From positions 124,001-188,000 of the forward strand of contig JAYXKI010000006.1 of the NCBI GenBank assembly GCA_037892935.1: a DNA stretch of 64,000 nucleotides, read 5' to 3'. This stretch comes from Phlebopus portentosus (lineage: Eukaryota; Basidiomycota; Agaricomycetes; Boletales; Boletinellaceae). Shown in pieces: positions 21,061-33,534 of the stretch (within the stretch, counting starts at the first letter, position 1; every line of letters starts with the position of its first letter). Under the pieces are notes generated by a model. That model worked only from the letters and a program-made list of their open reading frames with translations, searched no databases and was not told the origin of the DNA. The position numbers and the translations under genes are program-made.

Positions 21061-24000
21061 CTATTGCCAGCTATGCCTGCCATTATGGCGATGGTCTACA
21101 CAAGTTACTTTAATGCTTCTACCGTCATTGGCCCAGCTATTTCCGACTTCTTTTGCCAACCTCACTTCAAAGTCCTTCACTATTCTGAAAAATTCATCCT
21201 CTGCGCTCATGAGAGCGTCAGAGGCGGCCTCCTCCATGCGATCCACGACGCATCTTAGCGCACCCCTGATTAGTGGATAGTCCAATGCAAACTCCCGAGT
21301 TTTTTGCCATGCATCTGTGTCGTCCGGGCAGCACTCGGGTTGCAGCTGATCAATGTGTGCATTTATGATGAGTAGATATGCGAGGTCCTCGTTCGTCGCG
21401 CCCTTGAGCATGACTTTCGGCTTACCCAGCCCAACCCTCCCCTCTGCATCCGGCGGTGTACCTGAACCGCAGCGTTCTGCCAAAGAAGCAAGGCATTTTG
21501 CGAGCATAATGGGTGATGTATTGTGCAGGACGTTTGTGCTTGTCCTGCCGAGATAGTGCACTCGTAGCAGCCCCACGAGCGTTTCCTTCATGGACGAGAG
21601 AGAATAGAAGTGAGCTCCAATTACCGTCGAATGGACCAGCGTAACAACGAAGTGACTAGTTCCAGGCTTCATTAAGCTGCAGCAAAGCGTGAGCCGTGTC
21701 GAGGTGGGTTAGAGGGGGTTACTTACAAGGTATCTCCCCTTTCCAGCAGTACGGCGTCGCATGCTAGACGTCCGTCGCGCTCTTCTTGCCAGCCCGCCGG
21801 AAACAGTCAAAAGTCACGAGGGATAAAGATTAGTTTTCTGCCGTCAATCACGTGGAGTGCCGTCGCCATCCCTGCGGTGTCGATATGCCAATCCGACCAG
21901 GCTGATCTTATGCTGGCCAGCAGCCAGGACTTGCCAAATTGCTCAGGAGGGCAGGGGGTGGAGAATACGTATAGCTTGCTGTCGCGCACGAACGACTGTT
22001 GTGCAAAGAACTTTGACAAATCATCGAGAGGTCTGAAAGGGGCGAGGTCAAAGCAAACATCGTATGGAGGCGGGTAGTTGTAGGGCCCACCTTTCAAAAA
22101 TGTCTCCACTTAGAGGCATATCTAAGAAGTTCAAGGGGCGAAGGTGGCTAAGCTTGTCTATCTTTGGCTCTGCCCTAAGCTTAGCAGGCTTCGAAGGTCT
22201 CTTCCAAGGCTTAGCACTCGTTCTCCCTTCCTTCATACTTGCGTTATATGCCGCTAGCTTGTCTTCATACTCTGCCCTGTCCTTCTCCCATTTCTTCATG
22301 TCTTCCCTGTATTTCTTTAATGCCTCATTCCAGCTCTTTTCATCAACTTCAGTAGCGCGGGCAAAGTCTCGGTAGTTTCCCCTCACTTGCTTGAATAAAT
22401 TCTCCCCCACCTCTGTCTCTGTGCAGTCTTGATTTGTGTCAGTAGGTGGCCCATAAGTACAGTAAAGGACGTAGGCGCACCGTTTGCAGAGATTGGCACC
22501 TCAGTATCGAAGGCCTCCCTCATACCGCACCTCACACGACCATCAAATGCCTCTAGGTCCCTTCCATGCCGTTTAATAAGTATATGTCCACTTCTAAACG
22601 TGCTGCGCTGCTCAAGAATCTTCAAATTTTCCCATTGGTCTATCGAGTAGACTTGTACCGTCGCGTACGGTGCAGTCTGATAGCTCGTGTCCCTCATAAG
22701 AGCCTTGATGTGTCGGGCAAGAACTTGCTAAAAGAGAAAGATCAGCGTCAGAGGTGAGAAGTGGAGAGCAACTGTGCATCTGATGTGCCCTCTTGTCTCA
22801 CGAATAAACAGTGAAGCTTTCTTTCTCCCATTCGAGTCTATAGGTTTTCAACTTTGCTCCCTTCTTGGATGTCTTTTCCATTTGCTTGAATTTGATGACT
22901 GGAACATTGTGAATAGATATGAATTCTGGTTTTTTCTTTTGGAAAGTTAGCCCAACGAGGCGATGATGCAACTCGAGACTGCACTGACCTTGGGAATGGC
23001 CCAGCTTTGCCACTCTAGATCTGTAGCTTGTCCATATACATCGGGGACTGGCAGGCTTGCCGATGCTTGAGAGCCAGTTTCATTCGATTCAATGAGCGCC
23101 GCCGATGCTAGGGTGTGCCGGCCGTTACCAGTCGACCCACCAACATTAGCTACAATCTCCTCTTCATGGACATCGGCATCACCTTGCGATTCTGCAGGTC
23201 TCTCCACATCCGCCCTTCTCTCTTCATCTACGACCTCCTCACCCCCGCCTTCTTCCTCCCCATTGCTACTGGTGTCATCATCGACGACCATCTTCACGCT
23301 CTTGCGTTTCTTATGCCCCGCCTTCCTTCGTCGGCTGGTGGCTTTTGAACTCTCTTCTCCAGTCCTGATGCGCTTGGAAGGGCGGGAGTTGTCATCCCCA
23401 TCGTTGTCTGCCATGCATTTGCTCGACGGCTCCAAGGGAGCCCTGACTGGGATCCGTGACCATGATGCTAGCTTTATGGGCTTTAGCTGATAAGGCTTTC
23501 CACTGTTATTTTGCACCTGTGAATATGCATCGCGTAGGACTCCATCAACCATGGCCGAGCCATCACCTAGCAAGTTCACGCCTTTCATATCATCGACAAG
23601 GGTTTGACGGATTGCAGAAAGCAAGCGTCGATGAAGGTACGTTGTCTCATCAGTGGTTTCTTTCAGCATCCTTTCCCATTCCTTGGGTGTCACCTTGGTG
23701 TCTCTGACTAGCGCTCTTGAGTTCTCGAACTCTGCGTCCTCATTTGAACCGCCATCACTTAAGCCATCATCGCTTGCAGGAGGGTGCTCTGGGACCACCG
23801 GAGAAATGCCAGGCGCAGGGTGGGAGGAAGCTCTGCTAGGAGGAGGGCTTTGTTCTTGGATGTAGGCTTGAGCGCCTGGAGCACTCGTGCTTTCCTCGTT
23901 CCAGAGAGAGTCACATTCTCCTAAAATGGCAGAAATACCGGCTTCATACACCTTTGCACCGTAAAGAGTCATGCCAATCACTAGCCGCGACAGCATATAC

Positions 24001-25732
24001 TCGATACGCATTCTCGTCCTGTCTCTCTTAAGTCCCCGAGCAGTAGCAGTCTATGCTTCAACGTAAGCGCAGAACCGATGGAATATGCACAGGCGTACCT
24101 GGGCGAGGGCGAATAAAGGAATCCGCTCATGGGAACTGCTAACGACAGAGCTGCCCAGAAGGGTAATCGGCGATATTATTGACATGACGTACAGTGGGCG
24201 AAGCAGTTGAAAGTCCCCCGCAGTCTTCTTTTTCACGATATCCCCAGTGTCCTTCGAATTTGGGCTGTTGTATGCGTTACACTCTATTCGGTCTGTCTTA
24301 GAAGGGGAAAACGCACTTGAGTAGATCATATAGCTTTTTCATTGAGCCCTTCTCCGAACGGATCTGTTCACCTCTCTGCCAGTAGCATCAGTCTAAGCTC
24401 CGTACATATGTGGAATTAACTCACTAGCATCAAACCACGCAAGCCAAGTGCGGCATAGCAGAAGTTAGTAAAGACCATGCTGGCTCTGGCGCTACCCCAG
24501 GTCTTGTTCAGAGCCTGAATCAGAGATCGTGAAACCTCGTCTATCTGTCCAGGGCCATCACATTCCGGCCTAGCAGGGCTAGGGGTGCCATCGTTGTTAC
24601 CAGAAGCTGCATGAGCTTGTGAATCCGCATCAACGTCCATCTCATCATTACCAGAGTCAGGCTGAGGTGGGGTTTGCGTGGGAACATCTTTCAAGAGGGA
24701 CGGCATCAGCTGGGAGCTGTAGTCAGATTCTACCAGAGGCTTTACAACATCCATAGAATCAGCGCCCTCGATGAACCCCGCCCTTACCCAATCAGAGATT
24801 GCGTTGCCCTTGCTCCAGGGGAAAATGTATTGGTTATCGTTGTACCTCCAGGTGTGTTCCATCACCTCTTTGAACTCCTTAAGCGTCGTCCTCCAGTCTT
24901 CATATCGGTCAAACACCTTCTTCAGACTCTTGTGAATGCCGAGACTTCCCATACTTGGAGATTGCAGCGGCCTGTCGTCCTCGGCAGGGCACTTGGAGAG
25001 GGCGAATGCGACCTTGTCGAAAACGAGATTCTGGGCAAAGCCATGCATCCACTCTGAAGCCACGTTCTCCTTGATCTTGAGGAAAGCGGATCTGGCAAAT
25101 ACATTACCATTTTTGGCTCCGTTGATGAATTTGTCATTAAACTTGTGAGTGACAGCGTACAGGCGGCGGAGGAGGAATTCGGGTGTCCCAGGAACGTCCT
25201 CTCGACGGTCAACTTGCGCAAGTAGGTCCCGCACACTCTGTGGATGCATGTAGTAATTTGCTGTAGAGCTAACTGGGGAAAGTAGCATGGCTGCATCGAC
25301 CGGGCTCGGGCCACGCTGGAATCTCTCGATCAGGCTGTTGAGATGATCGCGAGGTGGTGGAGAGGCCTCGGGTGTCTCTGATGAAGTTGGCACGCCATCC
25401 AGCAGTGGAGAGAACGAGACCCCATCTGTCGTTGCATCACGCAACGGCTGGGTCGGATCAGGGTTTTCACCTGCCATTGCAGGAGGATGGGAGGTGGGTG
25501 TGGGCGGATCTGGCATGAGCGGATCTGGCGTGAGAGGAGAGTCTTGAGGCTGCTCTGGCGTGGGCGGAGAGTCTTGAGGCTGCTCTGGCGTGAGCGGAGA
25601 GCCTTCTGGCATGAGCGGAGAGTCTTGAGGCTGCTCTGGGCTTGGCAGTTCATCGGGAGGAGGAGAGAGAGAGCTACAATCCGTAGTTGGTGAGTCAGGT
25701 GGCCGTAGTGGCCCATCACTTAGGCCTGCCAT
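21061..25732 (-). CDS. JmjC-domain-like protein of element 1, multi-exon
   Basis: Start set at ATG 25,732 (MAGLSDGPLRPP); a Pro/Ser/Asp-rich region with PEQPQDSP repeats follows. Main open blocks: 25,732-24,416; 24,329-24,051; 24,011-22,947; 23,013-22,798; 22,697-22,383; 22,410-22,048; 22,109-21,807; 21,672-21,061. The block at 22,950-23,500 has a nuclear-type region rich in Lys/Arg and Glu. The catalytic region contains WSDWHIDTAGMATALHV, the H-x-D iron ligands of JmjC oxygenases (codons 21,887-21,879), and the last block gives KPGTSHFVVTL..GAHFYS with the expected distal His. Family members are 2-oxoglutarate oxygenases that mostly demethylate lysines. An in-frame TGA at 21,807-21,809 shortly after the HxD block, with no usable intron visible, may make it a pseudogene. 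It could be two adjacent genes split near 24,030. Confidence 0.6.
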
Positions 25733-26426
25733 TGTCACTCCGGAGGTGAGTTGGGCGTGGGTGTAAGGGAGGCGAGCGTCTAGAAGGGAGACGTAGTTGA
25801 CACGCCATGCAGTCACGTGACTCTATCCTACCTACGAAACAAACGATAGATAGGTACATTAAGTCTTTGGCCCCCCTATTTATGGAAGGTGATTTGTATG
25901 CCTTCTCGGGAAACAAACAGTTGCGAAACGAGGTGATCCCTCACCTTTGCCGATATGGGCAAGTTGGTTGGCAAGGTGCTATCTGACGCCTGTGGTACTA
26001 TTTATATATATAGGTATTTATAAAAAGCATGCAAATCCTCCTTCCTAAACCAGGGGGGTCGAAGACTTAACGCACCCACCTGTAGTATATAAATCCAGAA
26101 TAAATTAGCAACTGCATAGAAGTAATGGCTCTGTAATGCTAAAATTATTGATAAATGTCTTGTAGGAGGACCTCAGACGCACATTCACCCCATATAATCT
26201 GGGAGAGACATCATAACTCAGATATATGACGGTTAATGAGGGTACATTACCTTATATAAGTTGCAAGTCTTAGTAAGTGATGGGGCTTTTCCTGATGTAA
26301 GCATCATCAGACAAAACTACACACCCCTTACTTACTTTACTCAAACCTCTCTGTTCCTGAATTCATTTCTCGACTATTTTCTCCTGAATGGCATCTACAT
26401 TATCAAACACCCTACTTCGACTCTTC
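25733..26426. other. Intergenic region of element 1
   Basis: Lies upstream of the JmjC gene and downstream of the transposase, both on the minus strand. It is AT-rich between 25,990 and 26,300 and would hold the JmjC promoter and the transposase 3' end. I see no gene, repeat or RNA. Confidence 0.4.
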
Positions 26427-29400
26427 TCAGTACACATGTTGATAAGTAATTTTGTCACAGAAGGGGTTAATGTGAAACTCCTCAGCCTCTTCTACTGCGG
26501 TGTCACATGTCCACTCTGGAGGGCACCTCTTCCCAAATCTAGGGACCAACTCAACAGGCCTCCAAATATCTTTCAGAGCAACCACTGTTCCTACCCTCTC
26601 TCCACCTCTCAAACACCTTCTCCTAACACGAAACATCTCTGTACCAGCATCCGGGCAAAACTGCCTTTCACCTTCTATGGACTTAACTGACTTGTCTCCA
26701 GGAATAAGCACATGCACATATGCAAGGGGCTCAGACCTCTCCTTTGAGTGCTTGTTGCAGGCTACAAACACCATGCGGAGCTGTGCCGCAAAGTGATCTC
26801 CTGACATTATCTAGTTAGCACTATGACAGCCTGGTCTCTGAATGGCTTACCAACAATCCCATAGATGCCCAATTTACTTGCACCATTAACAAGAACAAAA
26901 TTAAAGCATGCCGGTTTTAAGGCAGTCTTTGGACGTGCAGAAATTCGTTGCAGCGGTTGTGGAGAGCTTTCATCTTGAGGATCTTTAAGTTGGACCCTGA
27001 CACTCCACCAGATGAACAGCTCATTGAATGGCATGCGGAAACCTTCGAAAGGCTGATGATGGTGCTGATCCTTAAGGTATTTGAGGAGTTCTTCCTGAAA
27101 CTGGGCTGCACCATAATGAGGCTCCACAGAATCAAACTTGACATGGATATGGTCGAAGTGGAAGTTTAGCAACTAGGTGGAATTATCGCCCCGCACTGCC
27201 ATCTCATTCATTGATATGTCCTCCACTGGCTGTGGCAAGAACTTCTGGTGCAGCTTCTCTGACATCTGCTTTGTGAGGCAGGTGTTTTCCTTGGGATCTA
27301 GGTCTGCCTCCTGGGATGAGAGGCCAGCTTGCTTCCTACACTCCTCCCAAAGCACAAGCTGGCTGACCACATGGACACGAAGTAGGTTGTCTAGTCTGCG
27401 ACACATCTGCTCTTGGTAGCTTCTGTGGTTTGTGAGCTTGTAGGGTTGTTTGCACTCTGTGATGTGTGCTCTCTCCGACTGTTCAGTTGAGAACTGAGGG
27501 GCTGACCCCAACATTCGTATAGCTTGAACCACATGCATCAGCAGCTCCATCTTAGGAATGCAAAATTCCCCCCTCTTCTGCATTCCATCCCTCACCCCAG
27601 CATTCGAAAGTGCCTTCTTGTGCCTGTGGAAGATCTTGATGTACTTGTCCATATCTTTTAAGGTACCTGTCGACTGGCTCTCGTATTGTGCGGTGTAAAT
27701 AAAATCCTTCAGAGCTCGAAATGCCTTCAAGGTTTCCAGTTCAACCCTAGGGTGGCCCTGCAAAATTGCAACCAGAGAGCACTCTAAATCCCTAGTCTCC
27801 CTTAAGGAGTGTTGCTTGAACTTTGTGACACCTCGGGGAAGCTTCTATACCCAATACGTGGCTGAAGGGCTGATAGCCGCTTGTCATACTCCTCCTTCCC
27901 TAGAAGAGAGACTGCCCACTTGAGAGGGTGGTCGGCAAAAAATTTGTGCCATTGATGCAGAGCATCAGGAGCCAGGACAACAGAGGGGTCTGCAAACTTC
28001 CAGTCTCTCCAGAAAGGCTCCTGAACTCCATTAAGGCCCTTCTCCTTCGCAATCTTCTGAAAGTGAATGAAGTTCCGTGGACTGGTGTGGCTGAGGAGTG
28101 AGTCGATCTCCTTGAGCGTGCTCTGGCCCTTTCGTAGCTTATGTTGCTTTCCATCTCCAAAGTCAGCTTGCTCAGCAGTTGAAACAGGCGACACCCTCTG
28201 TGAAGTGCAGGCGATTGTGTGCATTTCAGATAGATCAGCTTGCAGTGCAGCAGCTATTGTCCTGACTAATTGTCTATCGCCAGCTGGGTCGACAATAAGC
28301 TTGGGGGTATGCGAGCATCTCTTCATGTTCTCCAGGATGATATCCATGCATCGGTGGTACAGCCGAGCTGCAAGCATTCCTGCCACTTCCTTATCCTCCA
28401 TAAACTTTGCAATGGGAATTTGGCCTATCAACATCCAACTTCGTGAAGTGGCTTTCCTACGTAGATCCTTGTGGATATTTCCACAGGTAAGATACACGGC
28501 ATGGCACTCCTTATCACCTTGGAAGTTCGTGAGGTGAGTCTTGTCAGAGGCTAGGATAACAAGTCCCAGTGTTTCACCAGGCGAAACCTTTGACTTTGCA
28601 ATGCTTCAGTATGCGAGCACTTAAGAAGAGGTTGTAATAACAGACCTGCACATCCCAGACTAGGTCACCAGTCATCATCTCTGAGTACAGCCGCTCTGCC
28701 CTATCCCCCTGCCAGACTTTTTGGGGCACAAACTCCATCTTTCCATTAAAAACTGGGTTTCCAAAGAGGTATTCGAAGCACTCCAAAGCATCTCGATAAA
28801 ACAGCTTCAAAGGGTGCTGAGTCTTGGCTCCAGGGACTTCTACTTCTGCTTCCTTCCAACATGGAGGGCTCGGAAGCTGCTCCACTTTCTTTCGCAGGGC
28901 ATTGCTGCTATCAAATGAAAGCGGTCTATCCTGCACCTAAATTTTTTAGTCAGTACTTAGATTTCATGGAGGAATTAAGGTGTACCATACATATTTAAGC
29001 TTGAAAAACTCATCAATCTTGGACTGTGATATGCCCAACTCCACAAGCCATTTTCCAACTTCAAAGTCCGTAAAGCAGGAGAAGGGATAGTATGGGTTGG
29101 CCCTTCTATAGCTAGCACATTCACCAGAGGTCCAGAGTCTGCTAAAGGTGTCCTCCCCCTTGCCATAGACCTTCCCAGCTCCTTCAAAGTAGTCGACTGC
29201 AGCTCTACTCTCCACTTCTGCCTGTCCACAAGATTCCAGATTCGCTGGTTGGTGAGAAGTTGGTGTAGGATGGTTGCCATTACTGGCAGCTTCGCTGTTG
29301 TTCAAGTATGCCCATCCCAGATCATTGTCTACCTCTATGACATAGTCAAGCAAGCCCGTGACTTCATTGCTGTCAGTTTGTTCAAGGTTTTTGTGCAAAT

Positions 29401-29569
29401 CGCCTGCGTCATGATGGGAGGGGGATCTGAGAAAGCTTGGCTGAGGTGTTGAATGGCGCCCATCCCTGACATTCTCTCTGCATCTGCTGACTTTGATATG
29501 CCTGGTGACATCAGCTGAATTGTTGAAAGTCTTGAAGCATGATGGACACCAGTTGCTAGAGATGGGCAT
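26427..29569 (-). pseudogene. Plavaka-family transposase, multi-exon, one internal TAG
   Basis: Start set at ATG 29,569 (MPISSNWCPSCFKTF), an N-terminal C2HC-type zinc finger ending HIKVSRC. Further blocks: 28,936-28,574, about 28,570-27,802, 27,763-26,807 and the last exon to 26,427. The block near 28,545 reads LASDKTHLTNFQGDKECHA followed by YLTCGNIHKDLRRKA, highly characteristic of Plavaka transposases of Agaricomycetes, and DALHQWHKFF and GSAPQFSTEQSERAHITE follow in the family's usual order. The family is a cut-and-paste, RNase H-fold transposase related to CACTA/KDZ enzymes. A clear short intron (GTAAG..CTAAC..CAG) separates the last two exons at 26,794-26,850. TAG at 27,173-27,175 interrupts the frame, and a frame change occurs near 28,570, so this copy is probably inactive unless those lie in introns I did not resolve. 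Confidence 0.85.
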
Positions 29570-30598
29570 GTTGTTGGTAGGAGCAGAGAGCACCTTGTGC
29601 TGAAAATTGCCACGTCACTACCCTTGGCTAGTGTAGAGGTCAGCAGCTCACAAAGTTTGCCCATCTACGATGGTGGCTGTGGCTGGGGGAGGGTATTTAT
29701 AGTCGGGGACAGCTGTTACTTCTGGATCTGAGAGAACTGACCAGGTGCTGCTATTAGACTGCTGTGTCAGCAGCCCATACCCTTACAGCGCAGGCGGTAT
29801 GGGCTTACAAGAAAAATCAAAATCAGACATAGCCTTGATACGCACGTATATGTAAGGTCATTCCTTTGCACAGCACATTATGAGCTGAGCTGTACTACTC
29901 AAACATGGGATCCCAGCTGTACTAGTAGGGGCGCTGAGTCTTAGATATCAGCTTACATATTGCAGCACTCACAAAACATGGCAATAAGATATGATTCCCA
30001 AGCCTGCCCATATTGACATACTTAGAGGCCTGTGCCACCGCCAAAGCTTGGGCCTTTCTGACAATGCCAGACTATTTTTAGGACTGCTGTGAGCTGAAAT
30101 TTAGCACTGCATAAAATCCCTGTGGCCAAGAGATTCTAGAATTTTGCCAGAATGTAATTAAAAGTTTTTATACAGTAAAATACATGACAAAAATTCAGGT
30201 ATCAATGCACGTTTGTTGAGTTACCCTTGCACTATCAAAACCCCCTACTGGCCAACTTTGAAGAGCTGTCACGTGGTCAGATGTATCTCGACAGGATGCG
30301 TACGCACCCGCCCAAACTATCACGTGACATGGCACCCAACGGATGCATCCACACAGCAGGCAGCTGTGGAATCACCGCGGGAGATATATAATGGCTTATA
30401 TCTACATGGATATTGAAAGCACTGTTAAGATTTCCATTTGGGTATTCCAAGAGGAGATATTTTGAGCATCACCATGAAAGACTCCCAAAAGAATATTTTA
30501 AATATCCAAAAGAGTATTGGTGGCATAGATACTCGCAGCTAAAACGGTAACAAATAATTGCAATATCCAGAAAGGTATGGGAGGCTTGGATATGTAGA
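29570..30598. other. Non-coding region upstream of the transposase
   Basis: Should contain the transposase promoter on the minus strand. One near-copy of the GATGCGTACGCATC palindrome lies at 30,295-30,308, with a CACGTGAC just to its right. No gene is seen. Confidence 0.4.
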
Positions 30599-30726
30599 CA
30601 CACCGGGCAAAAACTCATTTCCAAGCTATGAAAATGCTACCCAAAATGGAAAGAGCCAGTCAGATGAGAGCTCGCCCGTTCCGACCAAAATTTCTAAGGG
30701 CTCGGAATGAGTTTTTGCCCGGTGTG
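30599..30726. repeat. 128-bp MITE with perfect 21-bp terminal inverted repeats
   Basis: Begins CACACCGGGCAAAAACTCAT and ends with the exact reverse complement (21 bp match). The internal ~86 bp has no coding capacity. The size and ends fit a miniature inverted-repeat element. No clear target duplication. Confidence 0.85.
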
Positions 30727-31331
30727 ACAGGAATGATATTCTGAGTTGCTTACAAGCCATGTAAAGTAGTCCATAAATTTTTTATTGGATTTCATGTAAA
30801 TTTTTTTCAACCAAAATTGAAACAGCCTTGGCATTTCTTTCAAACTGCGTATTTTGGGCCATTAGATTGAGGATATGCGGTTTGTTGGTCATTGATTATC
30901 GGTTTGAATTCATATGCGTGGCTTTTCTACACAGACCCAAAAAGTTCAGAACCGATTAAGAGAAATAAGTGCAATATTGCTATCTTTGTGAACAGCTTGA
31001 TACCTCTTCGTATGTGTATAGCCAGTGGAATAGGACTGAAGAAGACCATTGCATAGTGGGGTGAGAGGCACTGGCCGAATCTGGTAGCTGTGTGCTTAAG
31101 TCAACACGACTTGCCTATCGTCGTGCCCACCCGCCTCTAGCTCGCTGCCTACGCTGATCACAATCTACACAGGTCAGCTCATGGACACTATAGAAGTGGG
31201 TAAACATCTCCTGTCCTCTGATATCCATGGACTTACGATCTTTGCTCAATGGCACACCCAATACGTCACGTCTATTTGGTCACCTCGAATTTGATTAAAC
31301 CTACGCAGATCGCAAACAATACTCTCCGCAA
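30727..31331. other. Non-coding spacer in element 1
   Basis: AT-rich sequence between the MITE and the small spliced gene on the plus strand. Its right part would serve as that gene's promoter. Nothing else is recognised. Confidence 0.35.
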
Positions 31332-31752
31332 ATGGGTGTGAAGTTGTCGAAGACCGCGCGCCAGCGTGAAAATGCACAGAAGGATGGTGCGCAAGCCGCA
31401 ATCGCGGCTGGAGTGCCGGTGGACGAGTTGGGAGCAGGAGAAGTGCGTTACATTCTTTTTTTTATTTGTACATATCTACTTTCATATCCATGTCATCCTC
31501 ACTTCTCTGGTCGGAATTTATGTGTTCGTCTGCATTATCGAGTACGACCGGCTTGTCCTCAGTCTCATCATCCCGTATTTCAATTCACCTCGCCTAGTCC
31601 CTTCACGAGAACGCCCCCTTTGTCCTTTTCATCTTTCTTTTTCGCAGCGCTTTGCCCTTGCTTGCCCTATCGAGGGTATCATCGGTGGTGCGGTAGCCAG
31701 ATCTTCTGGCAGCAGGCAAAGTATTTCATTGGTGCTTGGGGAGGATCTGTGA
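31332..31752 (+). CDS. Small two-exon gene or gene fragment, 71 aa
   Basis: Exon 1 is 31,332-31,442 (MGVKLSKTARQRENAQKDGA...), exon 2 is 31,648-31,752, ending TGA. The 205-bp intron starts GTGCGT and ends in a pyrimidine-rich TTCTTTTTCGCAG; the two exons join in phase 0. I do not recognise the protein: it has a basic N-terminus followed by a Gly/Ala/Ser-rich C-terminus (IIGGAVARSSGS). Being opposite in strand to the other cargo, it may be a captured host gene fragment. Function unknown. Confidence 0.35.
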
Positions 31753-33302
31753 TTGGTCTTTGGATTCAAACTTTCAGAGAAGGCTGGTTGATCTGATGAG
31801 GAGGTAGTTCGAAGAGCAAAACCCCGACCTGAAGTTCGGGGTAGGATTACGAAAGCACGAGGAAAGAAAGAAGCAGAGCATAAAGAGGAAAGAAAGGTTG
31901 AAAGGGAAGAAGGTGAGTTCTCTTGTATATTTTTACAGGTGCAAACTGCCTATCCTTTTTTTTCTGAACAGATTCCGAAAGTAAAGAACGTACAGGGCGG
32001 TACTGTTGACCTTGCCGATTAAAGTAAATGAAGTGCTGTATAAGTGAAGTGCTGTATCGAATAATTCATTTGTGAAGGTATCACTGGCTCTTCTTCTGGA
32101 TATTTGCCCAAGAGTCATAGACAACCATTTGTGTCCAGAAAGAGCACCTTTCCTAGGCTGTGATAGAAAGATAGTGATCACCTGCTAAGACAAATGCCGT
32201 ATGCTGCCCAGATATGAAGCCAGGTGCAGCTATACGAGGTCCCAAGAGATGGCCTTCTTGACGTCCCGACCAAACCTCAACAACCTCGACTGACACATAC
32301 ACTTTACTCTTGGCTTCCATCCTTTGAATAACTCCACGGTTACCTGACACCGATACTGACTTTATGTTCTATTATCCGAATATCATTAATCGTGTTTTTG
32401 TGCTCCATCGTAAAACTTCCCCGTATATTTTGTACCGGTCTCCTCCCTCATTTGGGTTTGCGTGCTCTCATTTTCTCTGTTCTTTTATTTCAGTTGACAT
32501 TAAACTTGAGTTTCAATAAATAGTACAGTCCCATGACAAAAGTTTTGTCACCCATTCTTGGTGTAATCTTCATTTTTTCATGCTCAATTCAGCCCTGTTG
32601 TTTCTGAAAAAAATTTACAATCATTCTATGATATGAACCAACATACATGCAAAATTTGATGGCGAAAACTTGAAAACTGAGTTGGAACTGGAAACAGGCC
32701 AAAGTGACTATATGCACCAAATTGGCCCAATTTTTCGGTCTTGTTTGACCTCCAGAGGCTCAACAAGTCCTTGAAACAATATGAAATATTGCACATTTAC
32801 ATTTCTCATATGTAGGAATAACATATGATTTTTTCAGATTTTTGCGTCAAGCGAGAGAGCCTGGGCTGCACTTGCTGGGGTTGGAAAGTGGCAGTTTTGC
32901 CAATTTTCCCTTTTGTTTTGGCTATTTTTGACCTCACTTGAGCTTCATTGCCCTCCAGACTATTCCACACATGTAAGAAAAATCCAGTAAATGTACATGA
33001 TACGCAATACTATCAGAACAGCATGTTTACAAAGTCTCATGCTAGAAGCTTGTGTAGAAATACTTTTATGAAGAAAGGAGTCTCCGAGAGTCAATCATTT
33101 TCCCTATGTAATTTGACACCACCCGAGCTGTGTTTTGAACTCAATTTCTGGTATTTTCTCATGAAACTTCACAGGAATGTTACTTCTTATGACAGAATAA
33201 TGCTGATTTTTTTTCAGAAGGAACAAGTAAAAATTGACAGAGAAATTTGCAAAAAACATGTAAAAAAAGGGGGTGAAAACTTTTGTCAGGGGACTGTACA
33301 TG

Positions 33303-33368
33303 GATGCGTACGCATCCGTCCAAACTGTCACGTGACACGGTACCCTAACGGATGGATGCATACGCATC
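33303..33368. promoter_or_regulatory. Paired GATGCGTACGCATC / GATGCATACGCATC palindromes
   Basis: Two copies 52 bp apart, with TCACGTGAC between them and ATCACGTGA just after. This lies downstream (3') of the kinase gene. See the dispersed-palindrome finding. Confidence 0.5.
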
Positions 33369-33450
33369 CCCTCGACTGATCACGTGAAATTTGCCCTGCC
33401 GCTGCCGCGCGGGGGTGGATAAAAATTAGGGAAAATATAGAGAAGCTATA

Positions 33451-33487
33451 ACAACAACAACAGCAGCAGCAGCAGCAGCAGCAACAG
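33451..33487. repeat. CAA/CAG trinucleotide microsatellite
   Basis: Uninterrupted CAA then CAG repeats for about 37 bp just beyond the 3' end of the kinase gene. It is not inside a recognised coding frame. Confidence 0.9.
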
Positions 33488-33534
33488 TAACTGCTACAGA
33501 GCTTTTGCTAACAATGAGCAAGCAAGCAGGCAGC

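Larger units (their letters stand above)
31753..33534. other. Non-coding stretch of element 1, with CAG microsatellite and palindromes
   Basis: No convincing gene. A minus-strand piece at 32,150-32,350 (peptide VYVSVEVVEVWSGRQEG) might be a gene fragment. GATGCGTACGCATC occurs at 33,303-33,316 and with one change at 33,355-33,368, each followed within 30 bp by a CACGTGA-type sequence. A CAA/CAG trinucleotide run lies at 33,451-33,487. Confidence 0.4.
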
